Source: Pomphorhynchus laevis
Lineage: Eukaryota; Acanthocephala; Palaeacanthocephala; Echinorhynchida; Pomphorhynchidae
Length of the DNA: 64,000 nucleotides
Direction of reading: 5' to 3'
Assembly (NCBI GenBank): GCA_012934845.2
Contig: WNNJ02001146.1
Location: forward strand, 62,001 to 126,000
In this document: positions 19,866 to 29,599 of the stretch, one piece after another
How the letters are laid out: the number at the start of each line of letters is the position of its first letter
How positions within the stretch are numbered: the stretch's first letter is position 1
Notes under the pieces: generated by a model
Seen by the model: only the letters and a program-made list of their open reading frames with translations
Database searches by the model: none
What the model was told of the DNA's origin: nothing
Translations under genes and position numbers: made by a program

Positions 19866-20280
19866 TTAAGTACTAAATATTAGATCTTTTAAATGTAACA
19901 GAAAAAATTGTATAGTTTGTGATGTTATAAATAATAATAATTGTATAGTAAGTAATATGACAAACAAATGTTTTTCATTAAATATTAATAATAACTGTAA
20001 CTGCAATACCGCAGGTGTAGTGTATCTTATACAATGTAAATGTGGATTGCAGTATATAGGAAAAACATCTCAAATGTTAAAAACTAGGTTTAGGCAACAC
20101 GTATTTGATATACACCTGGTCAAACTATATTTCATAAGCATATGAGATTAATAGGATATACATAGGATACTGTGAATTATTTATTTTAGAACATATTATT
20201 AAGGAAAATAAGGCAATATTAAATCAAAAACTATTAGAACGAGAAGATTTTTGGATTAAAACGCTTAATTCCATGTACCC
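19866..20280 (+). pseudogene. GIY-YIG endonuclease domain of the Naiad-type element
   Basis: The frame opens at 19866: CNRKNCIVCD, then NNNCNCNTAGVVYLIQCKCG, LQYIGKTSQMLKTRFRQHVF (GVVYLI = GIY, LQYIGKT = YIG, with conserved Arg). After a frameshift near 20130 it continues CELFILEHIIKENKAILNQK, LLEREDFWIKTLNSMYPLGF, with the catalytic-type Glu and the WIKTLN segment typical of GIY-YIG in Penelope-like proteins. The domain nicks DNA at the insertion site. Cysteines before GIY fit the zinc-linked extension described for Penelope-like nucleases. Confidence 0.75.
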
Positions 20281-20800
20281 GTTAGGATTTAATGACGTGG
20301 TACAAGGAATTGGCAAAAGTAGTATAGTACATAATAAACAACTATATTATAATAATTCGGTTAAACGCAAACCAAGAAGTCATGGTGATAAAAGGAATAG
20401 GAAAAATAGAGTTAAAAATATTAAAAAAGATATGTATATAAATGAACAATTAGAAATATTAAAACAACTTTTAAGAGATAATAAGCTAAAATATCTTTAT
20501 GTAAATATAAGAAGTTTTACTAAAGATATCATTTGTTCAATAAATCAAAAATTATTTGACGCTTATGATAGGTCAAGTTATATAATAGACACTTATTGTA
20601 ATATAAAATACTATAATCGGACAATAAATGTAAATAATAACAATAGAAAATATACATTAACCATAAACTTCATTAATAAATGTATAGATAACATAAATAT
20701 AGCCGGACTTTTAAATAATTCTAAAAGTAAAGAAATAATAGGGTCAGATTTAATAAATATATTCCTAAAGATTGGAAAAATTATATATTTTATGAAATGA
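20281..20800 (+). pseudogene. Linker region of the Naiad-type element
   Basis: About 170 codons: basic (VKRKPRSHGDKRNRKNRVKN), then QLEILKQLLRDNKLKYLYVN, YIIDTYCNIKYYNRTINVNN and IDNINIAGLLNNSKSKEIIG, a plausible start of the RT N-terminal extension. It connects the nuclease to the RT without a break. A frameshift near 20795 separates it from the RT frame. Confidence 0.6.
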
Positions 20801-21306
20801 CAAATAAAATAAAAATAACAAACAATTATAAAAGGAACGATCAAATTAATAAAGATATGTATACAGAACTTACTAAATTAAAGGATAACTTTATAATAAC
20901 AACTATTGATAAAGCAAGTAATAACTTTGTCTTCATATGCAAACAGCTTTATTATGATATACTAATGAAAGAGGTTAATTCCAATGATTTAAATGTGAAT
21001 CCAACACATGAACGTAGTGAGATAAGTTTAGAAACAATTATTACAAGTCACTGTTCGATAATAGATAAGGGTATAAAGGTTGAATTAGATAATAAAACTA
21101 TACCTATATTATATTGGAATCCACTATTTACAAAAAATCCAATAAAACCTAGGTTCATATGTAGTGCGTTTAAATGTACATTAAAACCACTTTCTGTCTA
21201 TATGAATAAAATACTTAAAGTAATTAAAGCACATTTTAAAAAATATTGCAAGGTAATCAAAATTAATACTGGTATAAAACACTATTTCAGTATTAATTCT
21301 AAATAA
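20797..21306 (+). pseudogene. RT N-terminal half of the Naiad-type element
   Basis: 170 codons with IITTIDKASNNFVFICKQLY (fingers, K.SN.FVF), TIPILYWNPLFTKNPIKPRF and ICSAFKCTLKPLSVYMNKIL, each shared with the other copies in the window. It stops before motif A, so it cannot be active. The RT is of the Penelope/telomerase lineage. Confidence 0.75.
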
Positions 21307-21420
21307 TAATATTTAGAACACACAAAAGGAATAAATTTTAAGGACATAAATACAAACGATTATAATACGCTTTATACAAATCAAGATTTAATAGTAAATA
21401 AAATAGATCAAGATTTAATA

Positions 21421-21780
21421 GGATAAAATTGAATTAAGAGAATCCCATTGATTCTCTTAATGGGATTAAGAGAATTATTATTCTCTTAATAATCCCATTC
21501 TATGTGAATAAGATTGTTAATATTAATAATCCCATTAATATTAATATTAATGGGATTATTAATGGGAATATTATTATATTATTAATATTAATAATAATAT
21601 TATTATTATATTTCATAATTATTATTAATTATGAAATATTAATCTTAATAAATATTAAGATTAATATTAATATTATTAATATTAATATAGGATGACATAT
21701 TTAAATTTACAAGAAACATAGACGGAAACTTTTTATAGATAATAATTGATATACTCTGTATTAGAATAAGATACTATATA
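21421..21780. other. Palindromic AT-rich stretch
   Basis: Repeated inverted copies of taagagaat/attctctta and aatcccatt/aatgggatt between 21435 and 21570, then pure ATTAAT runs to 21690. Folding is likely; no gene was seen. Confidence 0.45.
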
Positions 21781-22260
21781 ATCAAATTTCATTATAGGAA
21801 ATACGTCTTAGCACGTATTTGGCCCCGCTTATATGTTTGGTAGAACATGTAGGGGCCGAAACCTGATAGCATAGCAGTTCCTCCTGATGACCTCTAATTC
21901 TTATTCTGATACAAGGTCTGTTATTTATTAGTCAATTTATAAAAATGACGTTTATTTTAAATTTCAATTTTTTTTATATTTATTTTAACTTGATTTTATT
22001 ATGTTTTGTTTATTTCTGGCCCTGCTGCTATGTCTGGTAAAGGAGTTAGGGGCCGAAACCTGATAGCATAGCAGTTTCTCCTGATGACCACTAATTCTTA
22101 TTCTGATACAACGTATGTTATTTATTAGTCAATTCATAAAAATTATTTTAAATTTCAATTTTTTATTTTAAGTTGATTTAAATTATAAAAAATCTTATAA
22201 CAATTATTTATTTTATTATTTAATTATAAAATTTTGATTATGTTTTGTTTATTAATAAAA
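21781..22260 (-). repeat. Dispersed AT-rich repeat, two units in reverse orientation
   Basis: Reverse-oriented copies of the repeat at 11.4-11.9 kb. The landmark ggccgaaacctgatagcata occurs near 21853 and 22050. Each is preceded by a ggccc..ggggcc hairpin and followed by tcctgatgacc and tattctgatacaa. It lies next to Penelope-like copies on both sides. Confidence 0.65.
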
Positions 22261-22670
22261 TAAAATATAATTATCCATTCAGATCACTTTTCATCATGGC
22301 GGGCAAACATTTGTTCAGCTTTTCTTTGACCATTTGCCACTTAAGAGTTTGAATTTATTTTTTATATTATTGTGATGATTTATATATTTTACTATTTTCT
22401 GCTTGATGTTATTTTTATAGTAACCTAGTTTAAAATATGTATCTATTAAATTATTTAAATGATTTTGAAGAAAGCCAATATTATTACATATTGTTGCAAT
22501 TCTTAAAATTTCATTATTTAATGTATTAAATTTTATATTATATTATGTATATTAAATGTGGTATCACATTTAATATACATATTTATATGTATATTACCAC
22601 ATTTATATATATTTATACCACATTTATATATACCACATTTATATATATTACCACATTTATATATATTAAA

Positions 22671-22768
22671 TGTGGTATCACATTAAATTACTTTATCATT
22701 TATATTTAACTTTACCTACTATTTGTAGATTCGTGAATAAAAGCCATTTATTCTCTCTGGTTATCACA
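22671..22768 (+). repeat. 5' LTR (98 bp)
   Basis: Starts tgtggtatcaca and ends ggttatcaca. It carries attcgtgaataaaa at 22729-22742, whose exact reverse complement lies one base inside the LTR border (22770-22783), where a primer-binding site is expected. Confidence 0.88.
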
Positions 22769-22787
22769 ATTTTATTCACGAATTGTC

Positions 22788-25700
22788 TTGATGGATACTC
22801 TGTTCAAGCCGGATACACTCAAACTAACGACAGACTGTCCTGAAGCAGAACGCGAATGGCGTCACTGGCGATATCGCTTCGAAACATTTATCAAACGCAT
22901 CAAAATGGATTCACAAGATGACAAACTTGATCTCCTGAAAATCTCAATTTCCGCTCAATTATTCGACAAGATTGACGAGTGACTGGATTATGATTCAGCA
23001 ATGGATGTCCTCGACAAAGCATTCATAAAATCTACAAATTCGGTTTACAAACGACACCTACTGTGTTCTGCACGACAAACTCTCGATGAATCGATATCTA
23101 ACTATGTGGATCGTCTTGAAACACTTGCGCGACAATGCACCTTCAAAGATGTGAAAGCTAAGGAGCTGCGCGATATTCTTATTTGCGATTCATTTATTAC
23201 GGGTTTACAATCGAACGAAATTCGTCAACGCATACTCGAGACTAATGACATCGACAAAGAGAAAGCTTATCAAGTCGCTCGAACGATTGAAGCAGCTCAA
23301 ACTCAATCAAACGAATATCGACACACATCCGAATTCACAGTAAATGCCTTAAGGGAAACCAAAGGTTCAAAAGGAAATACTGATATTTCTGAAAGTGAAG
23401 AATCTATTGCCGTAGCTCAAAAGATCAACAAGAAAAGGTGCTACTTTTGTGGTGGAGTTATGCATACACGAAATCGTTGTCCAGCCCGGGATGCTGAATG
23501 TTCATTCTGCTTAAAACATGGACACTACGAAAAAGTTTGTCGAACTAAGTTGCTTCGATCTCGACGAAAATACAATCGTAGTACTCGACCATACGCGTCC
23601 GACTGTGAATCACTTAATATCATATCCTGTCAAAATGCAAATGGTGATGCATCTAAACTTGACGACATGACGGTACAAGTTCGCGTTGGAACACAACAGC
23701 TGGATGCTCTTATCGATACAGGGAGCTCTTCCAACTTTGTCGATTCATCAGTTATTCGAAAACTAGGTATTCCTACAGAATCTTGTTGTGTTAGGATTTC
23801 CATGGCTAATTCATCATTTACATCCGTATGCAATGAACGATGCGTATTACCGATATCTTACTGTGACCGAAACTATACTGACATTCAATGCTTCGTCATG
23901 CCTCATCTTTGTCGTGATCTCATACTTGGTCATCCATTCCTGCGCTTGCATTCAAGTGTTTCCATTCGACTTCGAGGAAATGCTAAGCAAGAAACATTAA
24001 CCATTGGGCAACTATCGAGCATGGAAATCGATATACCGTCGTTATTTTCAGACGATTTTAAAAACTGGAAACCTGCAGCAATTCCGTCCCGGCGCCGTAA
24101 TATCGAAGATCGCCGCTTTATTGCTTCGGAAGTAAAACGGATGTTGTCCGAAGGCATCATCGAGCGCAGTCGCTCACCGTGGCGTGCGCAAGTTCTTATT
24201 GTAAACAGAGAAGGACGTCGTCGTCTAGTAGTAGATTACTCGCAGACCGTAAATAGATTCACGGTCCTCGACGCTTATCCCATGCCCCGAATTGACGACC
24301 TGATCGACACCATATCGTCCAATAACGTGTTTAGCACCCTCGATTTAAAAAGTGCTTACCATCAAGTTCCTTTGCGAGCAAACGAAAAATTCTTGACCGC
24401 ATTCGAGGCAGATGGTCAACTCTATCAATTTCAGCGTATGCCTTTTGGACTCACGAATGCTGTAGCCGCCTTCCAGCGAATAATCAACGAGATCATAGAG
24501 AAATAAAACTTAACCGGCACCTATTCATACCTCGACGATATCATTGTGTGCGGCAAAACACAGCAAGAACATGATACAAATCTGGCCAAGTTTCGTGAAG
24601 TTGCTTCTAGGTACCGAATAACACTAAATGAATCGAAATGTATGATTAATAAAACGATGATCAATATTCTGGGATATCAAGTTGGTAGTGGTATTAAACG
24701 GCCTGATCCTAATCGTGTCTCACCTTTGCGAGAACTGCAGGTACCTCAAAATAAACGTCAACTGCGAAGAATTGTCGGCCTTTTCTCACATTATTCCAAA
24801 TGGATTCAAAATTTTTCGTCGCAGATTCGTCCGTTAGCTGAAACCACGATATTTCCTATTACACCTGCAGCAAAGCGCTCATTTGAGATAATTCGTGATT
24901 GTATTATTTCAGCTTCTTTAACACCCATTGATTTCAATAGGACATTTACAGTAGAGACTGACGCATCCCTTTATGCTATCGGTGCTGTATTAACGCAGGA
25001 TAACAAACCCGTCGCATTTTATTCGCATACACTTAGTAAGAGTGTCGTTGGACATTCCGCTATTGAGAAAGAGGCCCTTGCCATCGTTGAAGCATTGCGA
25101 TACTGGAGGCACTATTTGTCTGGACGAACTTTCAATGTTCTAACGGATCAAAGATCAGTTTCATTCATATTTAACAGGAATCATAAGAGTAAAATTAAAA
25201 ATGAAAAAGTGCAAAGATGGCGTCTCGATCTATCTGAGTTCAAAAATTGTATACTTTACCGGCCTGGAAAGTTGAATTATGCGGCCGACTCAATGTCTAG
25301 AGATATTTGTGCTTCAAGTTGCGATTACTTTAACAAACAGAAAGATCTCAAGCTTCTTTATGAACTTCACGCTACGCTTTGCCACCCAGGAGTCAATCGT
25401 TTGTATCACTTCGTTCAATCGAATCAACTTCCATATAGCACTGAAGACGTTCGTTATGTTGTATCTCATTGCGTTACCTGTTCGTTGTTGAAACCAAACT
25501 TCTTCAAGCCTCCAAAAACTGCCCTCATCAGAGCGACACGACCTTTCGAAAGAATTTCACTTGACTTCAAAGGTCCTTTGCCCAGTTCATCAGGCAAGAA
25601 ATATTTGCTTACAGCCGTCGATGAATATTCTCGTTATCCCTTTGGATTTGCATGCCGTGATATGTCCGCTCAAACAGTGATAAATTGCCTGCGTGGTATA

Positions 25701-26513
25701 GTGACAATATTTGGTCCACCTGAATTTGTACATTCCGATCGCGGGTCATCCTTCATGTCGAAAGAATTCTCTGATTATCTGGAGAGTATTGGCACGGTAG
25801 CAAGTCACTCTTCTCCGTACAATCCGTTAGGCAACGGACAGATCGAACGCTATAACGGTATATTATGGAGCGCTGTACTTTTGCGGCTTAGAGACTACAA
25901 TCGTCCGGTTGCTGCTTGGGAAACGGTCCTCGCTGAAAGCCTTCAATCTATTCGAGGACTATTATGCACTTCAACTGGCTCGACACCTCATGATCGAATC
26001 TTCAACTTCTCTAGACGCCCATTAATTAAATTCAATTTACCAGAATGGCTCCGTCGTCCCGGATCTGTATTCGTGCGAAACTTCTACAAACACGACAAAT
26101 ACGACGATAAATTGCTCAAAGCTAAACTGATAAACGCGAATTCAAACACGGCTCATATCGAACTTCCATCTGGGAAAGAAGCAAATATTTCAACTCGACA
26201 CCTATCTCGTTATCCTTCAGAAACCTCCATTTACAAGGATCCAGACAGTTCGGATATTCGTAGTTCGGGATTGTCAAGGGACGGGGATGACGACTGTCAA
26301 GATAGCTTCGATAGGAACCAGCCAGACTATGAAGATGATAACAATAACGGAAAGCAATATGATGCCACTGACAATATCGATATGAACTTGAGTTCAAAGA
26401 GGACATCAATTCCTGAGGCAAACCATCATCCCGTGACAACTAGAGAATTCTACCGACGAAGTACAAGAAGTCGAAGAAGTCCTGCATACTTCCAAAACTA
26501 TCACATTGGATGA
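22788..26513 (+). pseudogene. Gag-pol region of the LTR element (fossil)
   Basis: Recognisable parts: gag with two CCHC knuckles (RCYFCGG.., CSFCLKHGHYEKVC, about 23.44-23.55 kb); aspartic protease (LIDTGSSSNFV, ~23.71 kb); RT (SRSPWRAQVLIV, LVVDYS, FSTLDLKSAYHQVPL, MPFGLTNAVAAFQR, 24.1-24.6 kb); RNase H (TVETDASLYAIGAVLTQD, 24.95-25.3 kb); integrase with zinc-binding part (LHATLCHPGVNRLYHF) and core (LDFKGPLPSS.., HSDRGSSFMSKEFSDYL). No envelope and no chromodomain were recognised. The region is broken in about two places. Confidence 0.85.
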
Positions 26514-26514
26514 A

Positions 26515-26612
26515 TGCGGTATCACGTTTAATTACTTTATCATTTATATTTAACTTTACCTACTATTTGTAGATTCGTGAATAAAAGCCATTTATTCTCT
26601 CTGGTTATCACA
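26515..26612 (+). repeat. 3' LTR (98 bp)
   Basis: Starts tgcggtatcacg and ends ggttatcaca. It matches the 5' LTR at about 95 of 98 positions and begins directly after the end of the pol region. Confidence 0.88.
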
Positions 26613-26949
26613 GGTATGCATGAATGCTCATGCAAAAATATGTTTCTTGTAAATTTAAATGTCACTTTTACGATATAAATTAATAGTAGTTTTAGTTAAT
26701 GTTAATTTAATGTCCATATCTAGATATACACCTTCTTTATCGTTAATATTGGTTTTATTAAGAATGAGGCTACCTGGATAAATTTGTTCCCTTATAACTT
26801 TGTTCATAACTAATTTTACACAGTTATGAACAAATTCATATTCTATTAAGTTTAAAAAAGTCAGCTATAATTCGGCTACTATTACCTTCCATTGGAACAC
26901 CTTTTACTTGTCTAAATGTCACTGCTTTTAAATAATTTTAATGATTATT

Positions 26950-27130
26950 ATTAATGAGTGATTGACTAATATACATCATTATTTTATTGTATCAGAATAA
27001 CGATAATATGTCATCAGGAGGAACTGTTATGCTATCAGGTTTCGGCCCCTATTTCTCGACCTAACATAGCTGTGTGGCCAAATACATGCTCATGACGTAT
27101 TTACTCTGATAAAATTTAATTTATTAGTGT
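26950..27130 (+). repeat. Dispersed AT-rich repeat inserted in the Penelope-like copy
   Basis: gtcatcaggaggaactgtta, ggtttcggcccctatttc and the aaatacatgctcatgacgta block match the family at 11.8 kb in the same orientation. Its edges interrupt the reverse Penelope-like copy between its motif A and motif B segments. Confidence 0.65.
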
Positions 27131-28113
27131 ATTTCGTTTAAGAGTTTAAATATATCTTGTGATTTACGATTTTCATAATTGATTTTATATTGATATAAAC
27201 TTGATGGTTGAATTTTTGTTAGATAAGCGTTATAAAATTAATCCGAATTAATTAATCCGAATAAAGGATTAATTTTTCCAACGCTTATTTTATATTTGTT
27301 AAATATAGATTTGTAAAAATCGCACTAAAATGGTATGTATTTATATTCTGAAAACATATTTTTTTAAGTTAATCGAGAGAATGTTGAAGTAGAAGGCCAC
27401 GAAAGAGACATTAACATCCGAAGAGGACTAGCTCTCATGTAGGAACGTGGAATGTCATCTCGCTTGCGGGGAAGGAACCATAATTAGTTTAAGATATGGT
27501 TCGCTTCGGTCTATAAATAGTCAAAAGACTTCCTTTCACTATTCTGTAACTAAAACTAAACTTTTGGATTTATTTAGAGCTTGAACTATTCGGGAGTTAC
27601 CAACGGAAAGTGAGGTTAGGCGGGTTTAAGGATACTTACAAGTCCCCGATTGTCGGTCGGGGTAGAGACGTTTAACACAGTAAACAAAATAGTGGCGTCT
27701 CTGAGACTTTTAGTCAAAGAGGGAAACGGGATAACTGCTCTGCGTATGCTCCCAGAATTATATAGGAATGCACAGACTTCGTGAAAGATCTTTAGGCTCT
27801 GCTTGTGTGGGAATAATGCTCATTGGGTTAATGTTAATATCGACAGTTGCACTTAGAAGTTAGTATTGGGGAGGAACGGAATCTCAGATCTAAATGTGAA
27901 TGGTGTTGAATTATTGCAATTTTGTGCTCGTAACAATTTGTGCATAACCAACACTATGTCTGAACAAAATGAGATCTATAGATGCGCATGGCATCATGAT
28001 TCTCATAGTCAAAGATCAATGATCAATTGGTAATTGTTTCATCTTATTTGCTACGCTATGTTCTAGAGGGCTGAGCTGTCAACCGATCAATACCTTGTAG
28101 TTAGTAAACTTAA

Positions 28114-29560
28114 ATGGCAGGATCGGAGGCGTGCTCCCAACACGCCTCCAATCGTTTGGGGGCGTGCTGGGAGCACGCCCCCAAACGTTGTGTGAGGGCG
28201 TGCTGGGAGCGTCTAGCAGATGTTCCTGTCGAAGAACGTTTTTTCGACTACATCCAGGAGGACTTCTCTTGGTTGCCAGAAGAGGTGCAGAGCATTGCCC
28301 GCGAATGTGATATGTTCAGGTTCTCGCTTGCAAAAGCAACTGTAAAAGTTATGGCTGTAAGGCATTATATGCTTGTCTCGGAGGAAATACTCGAACTGCT
28401 TCATGGACATCAACAGTTAGAGATTTTGGCCAACAGAAGAAGCTGGCTTATATGGATGGCAACTTTGCCAGATAAATCAGTGGAATCTGTAGACAAGTAC
28501 GGAAGGGCAAAGAGAGTTTTAGCTCGAGCAGTTTCAGAAGCAAAAAAGGCGGCTTGGGAGAAGTTTGGACAGCACTTAGAACTGAATTATAGGTCAGCTT
28601 CGAAAATGTTCTGGAGAACGATCCGGAACCTTCGTGTTGGAAAGCAGAAAACTCCTCAAACTGTATATGACAAGAGAGGATATATGCTGACTTACATTGA
28701 AGAAATTCTTGGTTGTTGGAAAGGGTATTTTAGGAGTCCTTAATCCGATGGATATGCCTTCTCTTGTAGAAGTATAACCTTTAGAACCAACGGAAGAGTT
28801 CATCTCTTTGGAAGAGATCATTGCTGTTGTTAACAAACTTCGTAATGGCAAGTCTTCTAGATTTGACGAAATTCGACCTGAAGCTTTGAAGGATCTCGAC
28901 GTTGTTGCCATGAAGTGGCTAACACGGATCTTCAACGTTGCACTAAAGTCGGGCAAAGTTCCAAGTGAGTGACGAACTGGGGTCGTGGTACTGATCTTTA
29001 AGAAAGGTGGCCGAATCGTTTCTTCCAATTCTCGGGACATCACTCTTCTTAACCAAACTAATAAGCTATTTACTAAGATTCTTGAATTAAGGATACGGCT
29101 TATAGTTGAGGGACATATGCAAGAGGAACAATGCGGATTTCGTCCAGGTTATAAAACTACGGATCAGTTCTTTACTCTCTCAAATTTTCTCGAATGGTCT
29201 TGGGATTTCGCTCAACCGATCTACATGTGCTTTGTAGATTTGGAATAAACTTTCGACTGAGTTCCGCGAGAAAGGTTGTGGGAAGTTCTAAGGGAGTATG
29301 GAGTACCACACTATCTTCGGTAGCTGTGGCTTCTATGTATGAACAAAGTATAAGTTGTGTTCGTGTTCTAGGTAGAAAATCTGAATCATTTCCAGTAGGC
29401 GTTGGGCTTCATCCGGATTGACCATTGTCTCCACCTTTGTTCCTTGTTTACAAGGATAAAATCACGAGACCGTCTACTCTGACGGATGTCGGTCTTCAGT
29501 TCGGTTCCATCAGGTTTCCATCTATACTATTTGCAGATGATGTTGTTGATGAGAAATTGT
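28114..29560 (+). pseudogene. RT region of the Nimb/I-like LINE
   Basis: Open for 209 codons (28114-28743), then broken. Signs of LINE RT: VSEAKKAAWEKFGQHLELNY, FWRTIRNLRVGKQ, LEEIIAVVNKLRNGKSSRFD, EIRPEALKDLDVVAMKWLTR, GVVVLIFKKGGR, MQEEQCGFRPGYKTTDQF, YMCFVDLE (motif A, followed by a stop), PVGVGLHPD (motif B, changed from RQGC) and LFADDVV (motif C). The first ~20 codons of the open part come from a local GC palindrome, not from the LINE. Confidence 0.7.
28125..28205. repeat. GC-rich palindrome inside the LINE
   Basis: The left arm cgtttgggggcgtgct and right arm agcacgcccccaaacg are perfect 16-bp inverted repeats around a ggg loop. A second hairpin (ggaggcgtg..cacgcctcc) precedes it and ggcgtgctgggagc recurs after. 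The unit appears to be an amplified, partly inverted copy of the LINE's own ggcgtgctgggagc (coding RACWE). Confidence 0.65.
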
Positions 29561-29599
29561 TGATGTGTAGTTATTTTTTGTAACTGAATGCAGTTGAGA

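Larger units (their letters stand above)
19861..21420 (+). mobile_element. Penelope-like element with N-terminal GIY-YIG (Naiad-type), 3'-truncated
   Basis: Order on the plus strand: Cys-rich start, GIY-YIG nuclease, basic linker, then the RT fingers and palm start. Canonical Penelope-like elements put GIY-YIG after RT; the permuted order is the published mark of Naiad and Chlamys elements, and Naiads are the invertebrate group. The RT part ends after KYCKVIKINTGIKHYFSIN and a degraded motif A (21310-21400), so motifs B-E are missing. At least two frameshifts and a few stops are present. The alternative, that the GIY-YIG is the tail of a preceding canonical copy in tandem, is weaker because no RT lies upstream and the linker runs on into RT. 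Confidence 0.72.
22671..26612 (+). mobile_element. Ty3/gypsy LTR retrotransposon (Mag-like, short LTRs), fossil
   Basis: 3.9 kb element with two 98-bp LTRs (TG..CA) and a gag-pol region. The parts in order are zinc knuckles, protease, RT, RNase H and integrase, as in Ty3/gypsy; very short LTRs and two CCHC knuckles recall the Mag lineage. The LTRs differ at about 3 of 98 positions, so the insertion is fairly young. It looks nearly whole, with about two breaks. It sits inside an older reverse-oriented Penelope-like copy. A run of accacatttatata repeats (22556-22670) lies just before the left LTR. A target-site duplication was not resolved. Confidence 0.88.
22360..27360 (-). mobile_element. Reverse-oriented Penelope-like copy split by two insertions
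   Basis: Three blocks match the reverse complement of the copy at 60.1-61.0 kb, in order: 27360-27175 (motif A region), 26930-26613 (motif B to the IYPESL block) and 22545-22360 (3' end). The gaps hold a dispersed repeat (about 26950-27130) and a 98-bp-LTR element (to 22671 and beyond). At the LTR junction the two Penelope-like edges rejoin at the sequence attatat/ggtatgcatg seen uninterrupted at 60895-60905, so the LTR element inserted later. Confidence 0.8.
27366..29560 (+). mobile_element. Nimb/I-like LINE, degenerate, 3'-truncated
   Basis: It starts with an APE endonuclease opening (HVGTWNVISLAGKEP at 27432), continues to a second APE block (ELLQFCARNNLCITNTMSEQ.., RAELSTDQYLVVSKLKWQDR), a connector (KRCVRACWERLADVPVEE) and an RT ending at SILFADDVV (~29545). 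This matches a LINE type very common in fish, in which I recall RVGTWNVTSLGGKEPELV.., LDFC..H.L.ITNTMF.HK and ELSTDHHLVVSW in this order; clade name from memory. Many stops and frameshifts. The 3' end is lost where minisatellite begins. Confidence 0.7.

Noticed and set aside
21853-22120. GAAAC and CTGATGA in the dispersed repeat as another hammerhead
   Set aside because: The bases flanking CTGATGA and GAAA do not pair with each other in either unit, and no UH block with matching helices was found.
22556-22670. Extra tgtggtatcaca copies before the left LTR as a second LTR
   Set aside because: Only the first few LTR bases recur, amid accacatttatata repeats. The full 98-bp LTR starts at 22671.
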